Assembly: GCF_017168145.1 (NCBI RefSeq)
Contig: NZ_JADQTL010000009.1
Location: 930,001-994,000, forward strand
DNA: 64,000 nt
Direction of reading: 5' to 3'
From: Anaerovorax sp. IOR16
GTDB taxonomy: Bacteria > Bacillota > Clostridia > Peptostreptococcales > Anaerovoracaceae
The number at the start of each line of letters is the position of its first letter. The first letter of the stretch is position 1. Positions 9,186 to 18,371 of this stretch are shown here, in pieces. Below the pieces are notes generated by a model that was not told where the DNA came from, did not search any database, and saw only the letters and a program-made list of their open reading frames with translations. Both the position numbers and the translations under genes were made by a program.

Positions 9186-9300
9186 AAAGCAAATACCTCC
9201 ATGTATTTATACATATATTTTACCATAAATACAATAAAATGTATTACATTATGTAAAAAAAACTGTAGGCAAAGATAGAGATATCCTTGTCTACAGTCTG

Positions 9301-9321
9301 AGACAACGTATCACGTTGTCT
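9301..9321 (-). repeat. Right copy of the terminator hairpin flanking IS copy 1
   Basis: AGACAACG-TATCA-CGTTGTCT, a perfect 8-bp stem directly abutting the right IS end and lying just after the GNAT stop codon. It is the proximal half of a duplicated terminator; the T-run is now on the far side of the IS. Confidence 0.75.
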
Positions 9322-9325
9322 TGTA

Positions 9326-9804
9326 CTAATCCAATTTTCTCATAAAAAATAACATTTCCTCTTCATTAAACCCCAGTCCTCTATATAGATTATGGGCTTT
9401 TTCATTATCCATTTCTGCATGCAGCTGTACTCTTTTATAATCATGGTCTTTAGCATATTCAACGATATAATTCATTATTTTTTTGCCAATCCCATTTTTT
9501 CGATAAGAAGGCAATACATATAAATCATCAACCGTTAAGCCTTTTCCCCCAGACCATATACTATAAACAGTCCAAACATTAGCAAATCCGACAACTTCAT
9601 TATTAACTTTTGCAATAAAAATAGTAATGTATTCGGAATCGAAAGCTTCTCTGAATGTTTTTTCATCTCATCTTCTGATGGCAGTTTCAAACTATCCCAA
9701 TATGGATGTTCCTCTTTAACCGCTTTCATAAAATCTAAATTTAATTTTACATAGAACTCTTCATCTTCTAATTTACATGGTTGAATTATTAATTGGTCAA
9801 ACAC
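9326..9804 (-). pseudogene. GNAT-family N-acetyltransferase, one frameshift
   Basis: When one A is added to the six-A run near 9660, a continuous protein of about 159 residues appears. It has the GNAT fold (PF00583): early strands IIQPCKLEDEEFYVKL, then FIAKVNNEVVGFANVW, the acetyl-CoA loop LYVLPSYRKNGIGKKIMNYI (Q/RxxGxG/A), and a C-terminal LYRGLGFNEEEMLFF. Start is the GTG at 9804 after AGAGGGGGA, overlapping the end of the thioredoxin-like gene by 16 bp. As written the frame is broken. The break is at a homopolymer like several others here, so it may be a sequencing artefact. Substrate unknown. Its terminator is occupied by IS copy 1. Confidence 0.75.
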
Positions 9805-10136
9805 GAATCTTCCCCCTCTGCATGCATAGTTCTCCACTTGATAATCTCTTTTTCAAGCTCTTCAAATAAAATAAATCTTGATTGCCTAAAAACCTCTTTA
9901 CCTAAAGCAAACAATAAAACAGTCGGTGCTGTAAAGACAGAAAATTGTCCCGAAAATTCCGGTACATCTTCGATTGCAATTATAGCACTATAGATTGAAT
10001 GTTTTTTCACAATTTGCTGTATCTTTGGTAAGACAGCATCACAAACAGTACAACGGTTTGATTTGCCGAAAAGTAAAATTATCTCATGATTGTCTATTGC
10101 ATTTTTAATATCTTTATATTGATTAAAATGTTCCAT
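9789..10136 (-). CDS. Thioredoxin-family protein
   Basis: 115 residues, thioredoxin fold (about 105 residues is usual). The active site is CTVC in FGKSNRCTVCDAVLPKI, and the cis-proline loop is FTAPTVLLFALGKEV. No signal peptide is visible, so it is cytoplasmic and would reduce or exchange disulfides using an undetermined reductase. It lies between the racemase-family gene (12 bp upstream) and the GNAT gene, which it overlaps, so the three form one transcription unit. The CTVC site differs from classical CGPC thioredoxin, placing it in a YtpP/thioredoxin-like side group. Confidence 0.8.
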   Translation of the reverse strand: MEHFNQYKDIKNAIDNHEIILLFGKSNRCTVCDAVLPKIQQIVKKHSIYSAIIAIEDVPEFSGQFSVFTAPTVLLFALGKEVFRQSRFILFEELEKEIIKWRTMHAEGEDSCLTN

Positions 10137-10148
10137 ATATATTACTCT

Positions 10149-11273
10149 CTATTCTTCGGATGGAAATATGTATTCCTTAGTGACGGAACTTGAATATGTA
10201 GAATGTATCATTGCTCCGTAGCATGCTTCAAACTGAAGAATATCCCCCAGCTTGATTTCTACTTTCGCATCCGTAATATCTAAAATCATGTGATCACTGC
10301 TTCCTCCTTCAATGGTCACTCCATCAATGCATGGAACTACACTGAAAATATCACCGATATCCCTTTTCCCTAATGCTACCAATGCTCTTTTCCGAATCCC
10401 TTTGTCAACATAAGTTTGTTTATGACCAAAGGCATCAACAAAAATTTCACCGATCGGATAAGAAGGCTTTTCTTTTACTTCAATCACTTGCGCTTTCAAT
10501 ATATAATTATCTCTTCGCAACATTGGAAGATCTAGCCCCCATATATCCTGAAGGTCTCTTGCAATAACAATACCTTCACCAACTCTTATATGATTAATCC
10601 CTTCCGGAATCGTATTGTCCATAATTAAAGGCAAAGTAGAAGTTGCACCACCTGATACTACATCAAGTTTTCGTCCTATTGAGTTTGAAATTTTATTTGC
10701 AATGGATACCAATCGCGATAAATTCGTTACATCCGGTTTAATAGACCCAAAACAGCCTAGATTCGTACCAATACCATATAACTTAATGTTCTTTAGTTCA
10801 TTTTCAATAAGAACAGCATCTTTTATTAACTCATTTTCGTCAAAATAACCTTCTCTTAAATCACCCAGATCCATCATTAAAATTACTTTATGTTGTTTAT
10901 GATATTTTTCGGCAATTTCATTTAACTGTTTAATCATTTCTATTTCAGAATTTAAACTGATATCAGCATATTTAACGACATCCTCAAGCTCTGACGGCAT
11001 AGGAACTCGAATCAATAGTACCGGAGCATCCATACCCAATTCACGCATACGTTTTATCGTATTCATACGAGAATCACCAATTGTTGTACAGCCGGCTCTT
11101 AACATTTGCTTTGAAACTTGAAAATAGGAATTTTCATAGGAATCGGTTCCTTTTACAACACCGGTAACTTCAACCCCTTTTTCTCTGCACATTTCAACTG
11201 CTTTTTTTGTGTTGTGATAAATGCCTTCCAAGTTAATTTCTAACACTGGATAGTTTTTGTTTGATAGTGTCAT
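10149..11273 (-). CDS. Alanine/ornithine racemase-family PLP enzyme
   Basis: 374 residues of the fold-type III PLP family (PF01168). The PLP lysine sits early in GVVKGTDSYEN. The barrel follows with VILMMDLGDLREGYF, GIGTNLGCFGSIKP and SGGATSTLP, and the phosphate-binding end with HIRVGEGI. The layout matches the alanine/ornithine racemase group (clostridial Orr-like) better than canonical Alr, which is followed by a distinct C-terminal domain. It would interconvert L and D forms of an amino acid, but ornithine versus alanine cannot be decided. Start is the ATG at 11273 after GGAGGGGG. It follows the export operon by 63 bp and precedes the thioredoxin-like gene. Confidence 0.75.
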   Translation of the reverse strand: MTLSNKNYPVLEINLEGIYHNTKKAVEMCREKGVEVTGVVKGTDSYENSYFQVSKQMLRAGCTTIGDSRMNTIKRMRELGMDAPVLLIRVPMPSELEDVVKYADISLNSEIEMIKQLNEIAEKYHKQHKVILMMDLGDLREGYFDENELIKDAVLIENELKNIKLYGIGTNLGCFGSIKPDVTNLSRLVSIANKISNSIGRKLDVVSGGATSTLPLIMDNTIPEGINHIRVGEGIVIARDLQDIWGLDLPMLRRDNYILKAQVIEVKEKPSYPIGEIFVDAFGHKQTYVDKGIRKRALVALGKRDIGDIFSVVPCIDGVTIEGGSSDHMILDITDAKVEIKLGDILQFEACYGAMIHSTYSSSVTKEYIFPSEE

Positions 11274-11336
11274 AATCCCCCTCCACAATTCGACTAACGA
11301 ACTAAATTTTATTAAAAAACTATAACAAACATCACT

Positions 11337-12428
11337 TTATCCTTCTATTTTTACTCTACTGCCTTGTTGAATTTCTTCGTTTGGTGATAGAATCACTGTC
11401 TCTCCTTCAGACAATCCTGAAATAATCTCAGTAAAATCTTCTCCCTCTAATCCGATTTTTACTTCACGCAGCTCAGCTTTCCCATCCCTAATAACGTAAA
11501 CATAATCTTTATAATCCATTTCAAAAAGAGCCATATCGGAAATACGTAATACATCCTTTTTTTGATCCACTACAATTTCTACATCCACATTACTTCCCAA
11601 TCGAATGGATACATTAGAGCTAACAGCAATTTCAACGGTAACTCGCTTCTGCTTCACTCCCAAATCTGATAACTTTTCTTGTGCTTTCAGATGAACTTTT
11701 TTTATTGCAGCCTTATCATCGGAAAATTTCGCATCCTCATTAAAAACTCGAACCGAATCTCCTGCTTTCACAAACTCAGCATCCTCAGCAATTAAATCTA
11801 CCTTTACATACGTATCATTCAAATTAGAAATTTCGAACAGCTGCGATCCGGGAGCAACGGTCTCCCCCTCTTTTACAAAAACCGCAGTAACAATACCTTC
11901 AATTGGAGCCGTTATCCCTGATAATTCAGCCCCTTTCATCCGACTTTGTATGGAATAATTTAAAGCATCTATTTGTGCGCTAAGCTTCTTTACTGTAGTA
12001 TCGGATTGGTTATATTCTTCATAGCTCAATGCACCCTCATCATATAATATTTTATTTTTGATTGCAAGGTCTTCCGCTTGATTGTATTGAGCTTGCAAGC
12101 CGGACAATTCAGATTGTAGGCTCTTAATATCAAAATCTGCACTTGTTTCTTTCCTTTTCATTAAGGCATCACCAATCTTTACCGAATCTCCCTCCGATAC
12201 CAGTAATTCCTGTATCTCTGCCGTATTTTGTGCAGTTACTATGATTGCACTCTCAGATTCCATAGTCCCGGATTCTTTTATTAGTTTTACAACCGAACCA
12301 GTTTCAACCATTGCAGTGTCTACTAAAATACCTTTTGAAGAAATGCCAATCACAGCAACGATAAAAACCGCAATCATTCCTCCGGATAGTAAAATCCATT
12401 TTTTCTTCTTCTTCTTTGATTGTTTCAT
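11337..12428 (-). CDS. HlyD/MacA-type membrane-fusion (adaptor) subunit
   Basis: 363 residues. One N-terminal transmembrane segment (about residues 10-30, WILLSGGMIAVFIVAVIGIS) anchors it. Then come a half lipoyl/barrel-sandwich region (TAQNTAEIQELLVSEGDSVK), a coiled-coil hairpin at about 100-150 (LQSELSGLQAQYNQAE) and the returning half (ITAPIEGIVTAVFVKEGETV). The C-terminal beta-barrel ends in ETVILSPNEEIQQG. It is the extracellular adaptor for the ABC permease encoded directly upstream (57 bp), giving a MacAB-like exporter of peptides, drugs or lipids in a Gram-positive cell. Confidence 0.85.
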   Translation of the reverse strand: MKQSKKKKKKWILLSGGMIAVFIVAVIGISSKGILVDTAMVETGSVVKLIKESGTMESESAIIVTAQNTAEIQELLVSEGDSVKIGDALMKRKETSADFDIKSLQSELSGLQAQYNQAEDLAIKNKILYDEGALSYEEYNQSDTTVKKLSAQIDALNYSIQSRMKGAELSGITAPIEGIVTAVFVKEGETVAPGSQLFEISNLNDTYVKVDLIAEDAEFVKAGDSVRVFNEDAKFSDDKAAIKKVHLKAQEKLSDLGVKQKRVTVEIAVSSNVSIRLGSNVDVEIVVDQKKDVLRISDMALFEMDYKDYVYVIRDGKAELREVKIGLEGEDFTEIISGLSEGETVILSPNEEIQQGSRVKIEG

Positions 12429-12484
12429 TGTGATCTCTTCCTTTCACCAAACAACATCGTTCTAAGTTTTAACTTTCATAATTT

Positions 12485-14848
12485 TTAAGCTTCTCTATTT
12501 TTTAATGCCTGTAAAAAATCCAATTGATTGATTTTTCGATATGTGGCAAGTTGTGCTGCTAAGATAAAACCAACCGTATAAACTCCGGCTAAGATTCCAG
12601 CCATTAATGTAGGACTCATATCAAATGTATATAGATCCGTACTAAAAGCGGAAGAACTATATTCTAAAAACATCTTTCCGATTGGAATTCCTATAAGAAT
12701 ACCTAAGATCATTATGATATTGTTTTCTCGAACTATCATAAAGAATATCTCTTTTTTACGAAATCCTAGAACTCTTAATGAAGAAAATTCCATTTGTCGT
12801 TCCATAACACTTATAATTGTTGCATTATAAACAATACAAAAACCTAATATTCCGGAAAACAGTACCATGAATCCCATAGACAGGGCCATAAGCTCCATAT
12901 ATTCTTCATAAACAGCTAGGGTATCTGCAACCGACATAACCGTAGCAACATTGGATGCATGAAGCAACTTTTCATTTATTTTTTCGTCCTTTGAGTTAAC
13001 ATAAACACCAGTTATAATATTTTTTTCTAGTAGTTGTTCACCCATAGCTCCAATTTCCATATATGCATTCATCCCCAAGGCCTGTTTTATAATACCCTTA
13101 ACTCTTAGGTAAACATCCTCCCTTCCATGCAAAAAACTTTTAATCCGAACCGCATCTCCTTTTTCTACCTGTAAGGCTTTCGCTAAATTTTCAGATAACA
13201 AGATACCGTTTTGAGGAACCATAATAGGAGTACCATTTTTTTCTTTGAAGGAATAGAAAGAAGTATCTTTATCAATCCCCACAATTATAACCGATTGCTT
13301 TTTATTTCCATTTGTAAGCTCAAAAGGATATTCGATTTTTCCTTCCATATAATCCACATCGATTAAATGTGTCATATCTTGCATTGCAGACTCATGAATT
13401 GGATAGATAAAACTAATATTATAATCCATTTTTTGAAACTCAACAAAATGCTTATTCATCATTTGATCCATGACACTAGGCATGCTAGTAGTAAACAACA
13501 TCATTCCATAAGTAAGAATTACACCTACTAATATAAAAATAGTTCTCTTTTTATTACGAAAAATATTTTTAGCTATCATTTTGTTACTAAAAGATAGATT
13601 TTTCCAAAGAAGGGAAAATTTCTCAAGTAAAATTCGTTTCCCTATTTTTGGTGCTTCCGCTCTCATTGCATCCGCAGGAGTTATTTTAAGTACTTCTCTT
13701 GATCCAATTAAACCCGATACGGTACAAAAAATTGCTGATAAAATCATTGCCAGTGCAATATAAGAATAATAAAATTCAATTTTCAGTAATGGAATATGAT
13801 AAAATTGAAGGTACATTTTTGTCATACCTCCTGCTAGTGCCATCCCAATCAACGAGCCCAAAAATCCTCCGATTACTCCTACAATCAAAGCATACTTTAT
13901 GTAATGAAAAAGCACCTGATGGCTCGTATATCCCATAGCCTGCAGTATACCAATTTTCATTCGATCTTTTTTTACCATACGTCCAAGCATCATCATCAGC
14001 ATGAATCCAGCTACAAGTAAAAATAAAATTGGTAAGGAGCTAGACATCGAGTCCAATTGATTCAACTCTTCATCAATCATACTATTACTAAGTTGATCTT
14101 TACGCTTTATAGTTTGTTTGATACCATTTTGATCCAATTCATTCTTTATATCCTCAATCAATGTATCTTCATCCACATCATTTACATAGCTGACTAATAC
14201 TTGATTATAGCTTCCTGAACTGCCAAAAGCCTGCTGACCAAATTTTTCCGAAACATAGCAGACTCCAAAATCATCCTGATCCGGCATAATGCTCTGGGCA
14301 TTTTCCATAAGATAGATATACTCTGGATTTTCAACAATGCCTACCACATCCAAAGAATATTGCACGCCCTTTATTTGGACTTTAATTACGTCATTAACCT
14401 TGATACCTCTTGCATCTGCAAATTGCTGAATAAGCAATGCTTCTTTACCGAAATCGGAAATCATTCGGCCCTTTATCAAGGTAGACTGACTGAGTTCTTC
14501 TCGCTCTCCATTCATCGTTATCATACGGAGATTTACACGTTCATTCAGATTTTCCGTAACCAATGGCACATCCAAAGAAACTCTCCCAGTAACGTTTTGA
14601 ACGCCTTTTATCTTTTTTAATTTTTCAATCTTTTGATTCGGTACGATGGTAGCTTCAATGAATAAATTCGGAAAATTATTTTCCGCATAATAACTATTTA
14701 CTGTATTCCGCATGTTTACAGCAGTCATACTCAAAGACGTATAAACACTAATGCCTACGACAATGATGACAAGCGCTGCAATGAATTGACCTTTTGAGTT
14801 TTTTATCATGCGAAACAGCATAGTATCCAATTTATTTAACTTTACCAT
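12485..14848 (-). CDS. FtsX/MacB-type ABC transporter permease
   Basis: 787 residues with an N-terminal membrane segment (residues 18-38), a large external domain, and two three-helix FtsX domains (PF02687), about residues 265-390 and 655-785. The middle section (450-640) is a second external domain. The inner helices (LFLLVAGFMLMMMLGRMVKKDRMKIGI) contain the usual coupling segment. Its start overlaps the end of the ATPase gene by 7 bp, so the two are translated together. With the ATPase and HlyD-type adaptor it forms an exporter. Its long double-FtsX form is typical of bacitracin- or lantibiotic-type and lipoprotein-type systems, but the cargo is not evident. Confidence 0.85.
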   Translation of the reverse strand: MVKLNKLDTMLFRMIKNSKGQFIAALVIIVVGISVYTSLSMTAVNMRNTVNSYYAENNFPNLFIEATIVPNQKIEKLKKIKGVQNVTGRVSLDVPLVTENLNERVNLRMITMNGEREELSQSTLIKGRMISDFGKEALLIQQFADARGIKVNDVIKVQIKGVQYSLDVVGIVENPEYIYLMENAQSIMPDQDDFGVCYVSEKFGQQAFGSSGSYNQVLVSYVNDVDEDTLIEDIKNELDQNGIKQTIKRKDQLSNSMIDEELNQLDSMSSSLPILFLLVAGFMLMMMLGRMVKKDRMKIGILQAMGYTSHQVLFHYIKYALIVGVIGGFLGSLIGMALAGGMTKMYLQFYHIPLLKIEFYYSYIALAMILSAIFCTVSGLIGSREVLKITPADAMRAEAPKIGKRILLEKFSLLWKNLSFSNKMIAKNIFRNKKRTIFILVGVILTYGMMLFTTSMPSVMDQMMNKHFVEFQKMDYNISFIYPIHESAMQDMTHLIDVDYMEGKIEYPFELTNGNKKQSVIIVGIDKDTSFYSFKEKNGTPIMVPQNGILLSENLAKALQVEKGDAVRIKSFLHGREDVYLRVKGIIKQALGMNAYMEIGAMGEQLLEKNIITGVYVNSKDEKINEKLLHASNVATVMSVADTLAVYEEYMELMALSMGFMVLFSGILGFCIVYNATIISVMERQMEFSSLRVLGFRKKEIFFMIVRENNIIMILGILIGIPIGKMFLEYSSSAFSTDLYTFDMSPTLMAGILAGVYTVGFILAAQLATYRKINQLDFLQALKNREA

Positions 14849-15543
14849 TTAATTTCCTCTACACTCATCGGATTTTCATTGATCTCATTGCTTATAATTT
14901 TTCCGCTTCTCATTTTTATCACTCGATCAGCCATAAAAGCAATGTCTGTATTATGTGTAATAACAATAACTGTCTTTTTCATTTCACGATTTACTTTTTT
15001 TAATAAGCCTAAAATCGAAATACCTGTATTAAAATCTAAAGCACCGGTTGGTTCATCACAAAGTAAAATCGCAGGATTCTTCGCAACAGCACGAGCTATG
15101 GATACTCTCTGTTGCTCACCTCCGCTCATTTGTGCTGGAAAATGATCCTTCCGCTCATTGAGACCGACCGCCGTTAACATTTCTAAAACATCAAGTGGGT
15201 CTTCTGAAATCTCAGTTGCCAACTCTACATTTTCTTCTGCGGTTAAATTTGCCATGATGTTATAAAATTGGAATACAAACCCAATTTTGTTTCTTCGGTA
15301 TTCCGTTAGCTTTTTTTCATCATAGCTTGTAACTTCTTCTGAATACAGGAACACCTTTCCTGATGTTGGTTGATCCATACCTCCGATGATATTAAGAAGC
15401 GTACTTTTGCCGGAACCGCTGGGACCTAATACGACAACAAATTCTCCTTCTTCGATGGAAAAAGAAACATCATCCAGTGCATTTACTTGAATTTCACCCA
15501 TTTCATAACTTTTTGATAAAGTCTCAGCACTTAAAATTTTCAT
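14842..15543 (-). CDS. ABC transporter ATPase (LolD/MacB type)
   Basis: 233 residues with every nucleotide-binding motif: Walker A GPSGSGKSTLLNIIGG, Q-loop FVFQFYNIM, signature MSGGEQQRVSIARAV, Walker B ILLCDEPTGALD, and the switch His in VIVITHNTDI. The TGALDF segment after Walker B is characteristic of the LolD/MacB branch. It powers the double-FtsX permease encoded next (7-bp overlap). Its start overlaps the TetR gene stop by 4 bp (ATGA), so regulator, ATPase, permease and adaptor are one operon. Confidence 0.93.
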   Translation of the reverse strand: MKILSAETLSKSYEMGEIQVNALDDVSFSIEEGEFVVVLGPSGSGKSTLLNIIGGMDQPTSGKVFLYSEEVTSYDEKKLTEYRRNKIGFVFQFYNIMANLTAEENVELATEISEDPLDVLEMLTAVGLNERKDHFPAQMSGGEQQRVSIARAVAKNPAILLCDEPTGALDFNTGISILGLLKKVNREMKKTVIVITHNTDIAFMADRVIKMRSGKIISNEINENPMSVEEIKW

Positions 15544-16172
15544 TCTGATTTTTCCTCCTTTTTATAAAAGGCTTTTCTTAATAATTCAATATACTTTTCT
15601 GCTTCTTGTTCCAATTGCTTGAAATCAAATTCTTTCTCTGTTTTTATCAGAGCTCCCATTGACTCTTCCCCAAATTTTTCAAACGTCCATCGAATAATTG
15701 TCATCGCAGCTTCTAAATTGATATCAGATCGAAACTTTAAAAAGTCAATATTATATTTGTAAATTTTTTGTACCAAATCTCCAGACTGTTCTTCTGATTT
15801 TTGCCGCAGTTCCTCGACTGACGTGTTTTCAATCATCATAATCATAAAATCATAAAGATACGGATACTGATAAATCAGCTCCCCTTTTATCATTGATACT
15901 TGTTTTACCCGCTCAAAAAAATCCGTTATATTCCAATCAATATTTTCTTGAATCGCATCTATGATTAGTTGAATCGTAAATTCCTCCAGCTTTTCATATA
16001 GTTCTTTCTTACTGTTAAAATAATGAAAAAGTAATCCCTTTGATATTTTTGCATTCTTTACGATATTATTTGTTGAAGCTTTGTCAAATTGATTTCTACT
16101 AAATTCTTCAAGCGCACTATTAATAATACGATCTCTTTTTTCCGGATCTATATTTTTAAAAACATTATCCAT
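15540..16172 (-). CDS. TetR/AcrR-family repressor of the export operon
   Basis: 210 residues. The N-terminal helix-turn-helix is clear (DRIINSALEEFSRNQFDKAS, then NIVKNAKISKGLLFHYFNSK). The remainder is a helical ligand-binding domain with no telling motif. It is the first gene of the export operon and overlaps the ATPase gene by 4 bp. Two near-identical palindromes flank its promoter (16205-16262), so it most likely represses itself and the exporter until an exported compound binds. Confidence 0.9.
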   Translation of the reverse strand: MDNVFKNIDPEKRDRIINSALEEFSRNQFDKASTNNIVKNAKISKGLLFHYFNSKKELYEKLEEFTIQLIIDAIQENIDWNITDFFERVKQVSMIKGELIYQYPYLYDFMIMMIENTSVEELRQKSEEQSGDLVQKIYKYNIDFLKFRSDINLEAAMTIIRWTFEKFGEESMGALIKTEKEFDFKQLEQEAEKYIELLRKAFYKKEEKSE

Positions 16173-16204
16173 TTATCTATCTCCAATTATATCTACTAAG
16201 AAAT

Positions 16205-16262
16205 CGACCATAGTGGTCAATTCCATTTTATTCATCTTATCACACGCTGACCACAGTGGTCA
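16205..16262 (-). promoter_or_regulatory. TetR operon promoter with two operators
   Basis: Two 15-bp palindromic sites lie 43 bp apart: CGACCATAGTGGTCA (16205-16219) and TGACCACAGTGGTCA (16248-16262). Read on the minus strand, the distal site overlaps a -35 TTGACC, followed by 17 bp and the -10 ATAAGA. The proximal site lies downstream of the -10. A repressor bound at both would cover the promoter. Confidence 0.75.
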
Positions 16263-16307
16263 AACAAAAAAATATAAAATTTATGACTAAATCTTTTATT
16301 TTTTGTA

Positions 16308-16360
16308 TTGACATATAAAAACCTTTGTATTATTGTATTAGTGTCATAGTACAATAATAC
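16308..16360 (+). promoter_or_regulatory. Promoter and operator of the YtrA-type operon
   Basis: -35 TTGACA (16308-16313), 17-bp spacer, -10 TATTGT (16331-16336). The -10 lies inside a perfect 11-bp inverted repeat, GTATTATTGTA (16327-16337) and TACAATAATAC (16350-16360), with a 12-bp centre. This is the expected dimeric GntR/YtrA site and implies autorepression. Ribosome site AAAAGGGGG at 16366-16374. Confidence 0.75.
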
Positions 16361-16384
16361 AATAGAAAAGGGGGTTTATATAAA

Positions 16385-16759
16385 ATGCCAAACCAATTTC
16401 AATCCAATATCCCGATCTATTTGCAATTGGTTCACAAATTCAAGCACAGAATCGTCTCAGGGGAATTAAAAGCCGGTTCTAAGCTTGAATCTGTACGTGA
16501 TCTCGCTATTCGTTTTGAAGTTAATCCAAATACCATGCAGCGAGCACTTACAGAACTAGAACGGGATGGCCTTGTATATGCAGAACGTACAAGCGGGCGT
16601 TTCATTACAAAAGATACGAAACGAATCCATAAAATGAGAGATACCCTTGCCGAAGAAATCATTGAACAATTTATATTGCAAATGAAAAGCTTAGGATTTT
16701 CAAATCAGGAAGCTATGGAGTTGTTTCAAAATAAAATAGAGAAAGGAATGATAAAATGA
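16385..16759 (+). CDS. GntR-family regulator (YtrA subfamily)
   Basis: 124 residues: an N-terminal winged helix of the GntR type ([55 protein letters not shown]) and only a short helical tail. That small size defines the YtrA subgroup, which controls adjacent ABC transporter genes. It overlaps the ATPase gene by 4 bp (ATGA). A perfect inverted repeat overlapping the -10 upstream is its likely operator. In Bacillus the homologous operon responds to cell-envelope antibiotics; the inducer here is unknown. Confidence 0.9.
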   Translation: MPNQFQSNIPIYLQLVHKFKHRIVSGELKAGSKLESVRDLAIRFEVNPNTMQRALTELERDGLVYAERTSGRFITKDTKRIHKMRDTLAEEIIEQFILQMKSLGFSNQEAMELFQNKIEKGMIK

Positions 16760-17487
16760 GTCAAATAAATAGCATGGAATCGAATCAAACAAACGAATTG
16801 ATTAAAATAGAAAATTTATCAAAAAGATATCAAAAGAAACAAGTTTTATCGAATATTAACCTTACGTTAGAGCCAGGGCATATTGTCGGTTTACTAGGCC
16901 CTAACGGAAGCGGAAAAACAACCTTAATAAAAATATTAACAGGAATTATTAAGGAATATAACGGATCTGTAACCATTCATGGAAATGTGATAGGTCCAGC
17001 TACAAAAGCATTGGTATCTTATTTGCCGGATAATTCTTACTTTTCTAAATGGATGAACCCTTTGGATGTGATCTCTATCTTTAAAGATTTCTATTCCGAT
17101 TTTGATGAAAATAAATGTCTCGAAATGCTTCGACGTTTAGGACTTAATCCAAAACAAAAGATTACTCAAATGTCAAAAGGAATGATAGAACGGTTTCAAT
17201 TATGCCTAGTGATGTTCAGAAATGCTAAGCTTTATATATTAGACGAACCTTTAGGCGGCATTGATCCAGCTTCCAGAGATTTCATCTTGGATACTATTTT
17301 AACAAATTATAATGAAGATGCGACTATCTTCATGTCAACACATCTAATCTCTGATGTTGAACGAATTTTCGATACCGTAATTTTCCTAAAGGATGGAGAA
17401 ATTGTTTTGCAGGATGATATAGATAACATTCGCTCTTCAGAAGGAAAATCCATAGATCAACTATTTCGGGAGGTATTCAAATGTTAA
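16756..17487 (+). CDS. ABC transporter ATPase of the YtrA-type operon
   Basis: 243 residues with Walker [15 protein letters not shown], a signature degenerated to [13 protein letters not shown], Walker [13 protein letters not shown] and switch His STHLI. The loose signature MSKG is usual in YtrB-type ATPases. It overlaps both neighbours (4 bp with the regulator, 7 bp with the permease). It drives the small six-helix permease encoded next. Likely role: envelope stress response or export of a toxic peptide, by analogy with Bacillus Ytr. Confidence 0.9.
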   Translation: MSQINSMESNQTNELIKIENLSKRYQKKQVLSNINLTLEPGHIVGLLGPNGSGKTTLIKILTGIIKEYNGSVTIHGNVIGPATKALVSYLPDNSYFSKWMNPLDVISIFKDFYSDFDENKCLEMLRRLGLNPKQKITQMSKGMIERFQLCLVMFRNAKLYILDEPLGGIDPASRDFILDTILTNYNEDATIFMSTHLISDVERIFDTVIFLKDGEIVLQDDIDNIRSSEGKSIDQLFREVFKC

Positions 17488-18293
17488 CTAAATTAATAAA
17501 ATATGACATCAAATCCACTTATAGATCTTTTTTAGGAATTTATTTAGCAATTCTTCTTGGAATAACCATTATCCCAATTATTTTTAATACAATAGGAAAT
17601 GAATTTATAAAGATGATTACGGGATTTGTCGCATTCGGTATTTCAGTTGCTGTTGTTGTAGTTGTCATAACTAATTTATTTCAACTCTTCAATACAAATT
17701 TGTATTCCAAACAAGGATATCTCACTCTAACACTGCCAGTAACTTCACGTGACATCGTAATATCAAAGCTGATCGTCAGTACTATGTGGATACTCTTAAC
17801 TTCTTTGGTTGCTATTTTTTCACTTTTACTCTTTGCAGTCATCGTTGAAAAGGGATCTATTACAGATATACTGCAACTATCGGAAGCGCTAAAGCAGCTG
17901 GATGTATATCATATTTCAACACTTCTATTATTCGTTCTTGCAATGATTTTTACCTGCATTAAGGAAATGGCAAAGCTATTTTTATCCTGCAGCATTGCTC
18001 ATTTAAAACAATTTAACCGTTTCCGAGTTCCGGCAGGAATTCTCTCTTATTTCGCTTTTTCTTGGATGGAAACTTTATTTGTACAAATAGGATTCTTTAC
18101 TTTAAGCTTTATTACAAAAGGTAGTCAATTCATTTATCAAATAGAAGAAATAGTAGATACAAACAATATTGATGCTGCCTTCGGATTATTTAACGGCTTA
18201 ATAGCGAGCGGAATCCTTTATAGTATAATTCTTACAACATTATTTAGCATCAGTAACATTTGGCTTTTAAATCACAAACTGGATTTGGAGTAA
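17481..18293 (+). CDS. ABC transporter permease (ABC-2 like)
   Basis: 270 residues with about six hydrophobic segments (residues 20-40, 50-75, 105-135, 150-170, 185-215, 240-262). It begins inside the ATPase gene (7-bp overlap) after a GGGAGG ribosome site, so it is its membrane partner. The stretch QGYLTLTLPVTSRDIVISK near residue 75 is typical of Gram-positive ABC-2 permeases of unknown cargo. The gene ends convergently toward the response regulator gene, and the shared terminator between them is occupied by IS copy 2. Confidence 0.82.
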   Translation: MLTKLIKYDIKSTYRSFLGIYLAILLGITIIPIIFNTIGNEFIKMITGFVAFGISVAVVVVVITNLFQLFNTNLYSKQGYLTLTLPVTSRDIVISKLIVSTMWILLTSLVAIFSLLLFAVIVEKGSITDILQLSEALKQLDVYHISTLLLFVLAMIFTCIKEMAKLFLSCSIAHLKQFNRFRVPAGILSYFAFSWMETLFVQIGFFTLSFITKGSQFIYQIEEIVDTNNIDAAFGLFNGLIASGILYSIILTTLFSISNIWLLNHKLDLE

Positions 18294-18346
18294 ATGAAAT
18301 GAAATGTCTAGCTAAATGAAATTAATAATATTTATTTATTAAAAAT

Positions 18347-18371
18347 AGGCGATCAAATATTTTGATCGCCT
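18347..18371. repeat. Left copy of the terminator palindrome flanking IS copy 2
   Basis: An 11-bp perfect stem (AGGCGATCAAA and TTTGATCGCCT) around TAT, preceded by five A and T. It abuts the left IS end and is identical over 25 bases to 19960-19984. The original was a bidirectional terminator between convergent genes. Confidence 0.85.

Larger units (their letters stand above)
7715..9300 (-). mobile_element. IS1182-like insertion sequence, copy 1
   Basis: A 1586-bp element ending in perfect 14-bp inverted repeats, CAGACTGTAGACAA at 7715-7728 and TTGTCTACAGTCTG at 9287-9300. It carries one transposase gene on the minus strand and an internal terminator. It is nearly identical to the element at 18372-19959, with only a handful of substitutions and two homopolymer differences. 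It lies inside the terminator hairpin of the GNAT gene, whose stem-loop is present at both ends. Confidence 0.9.
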
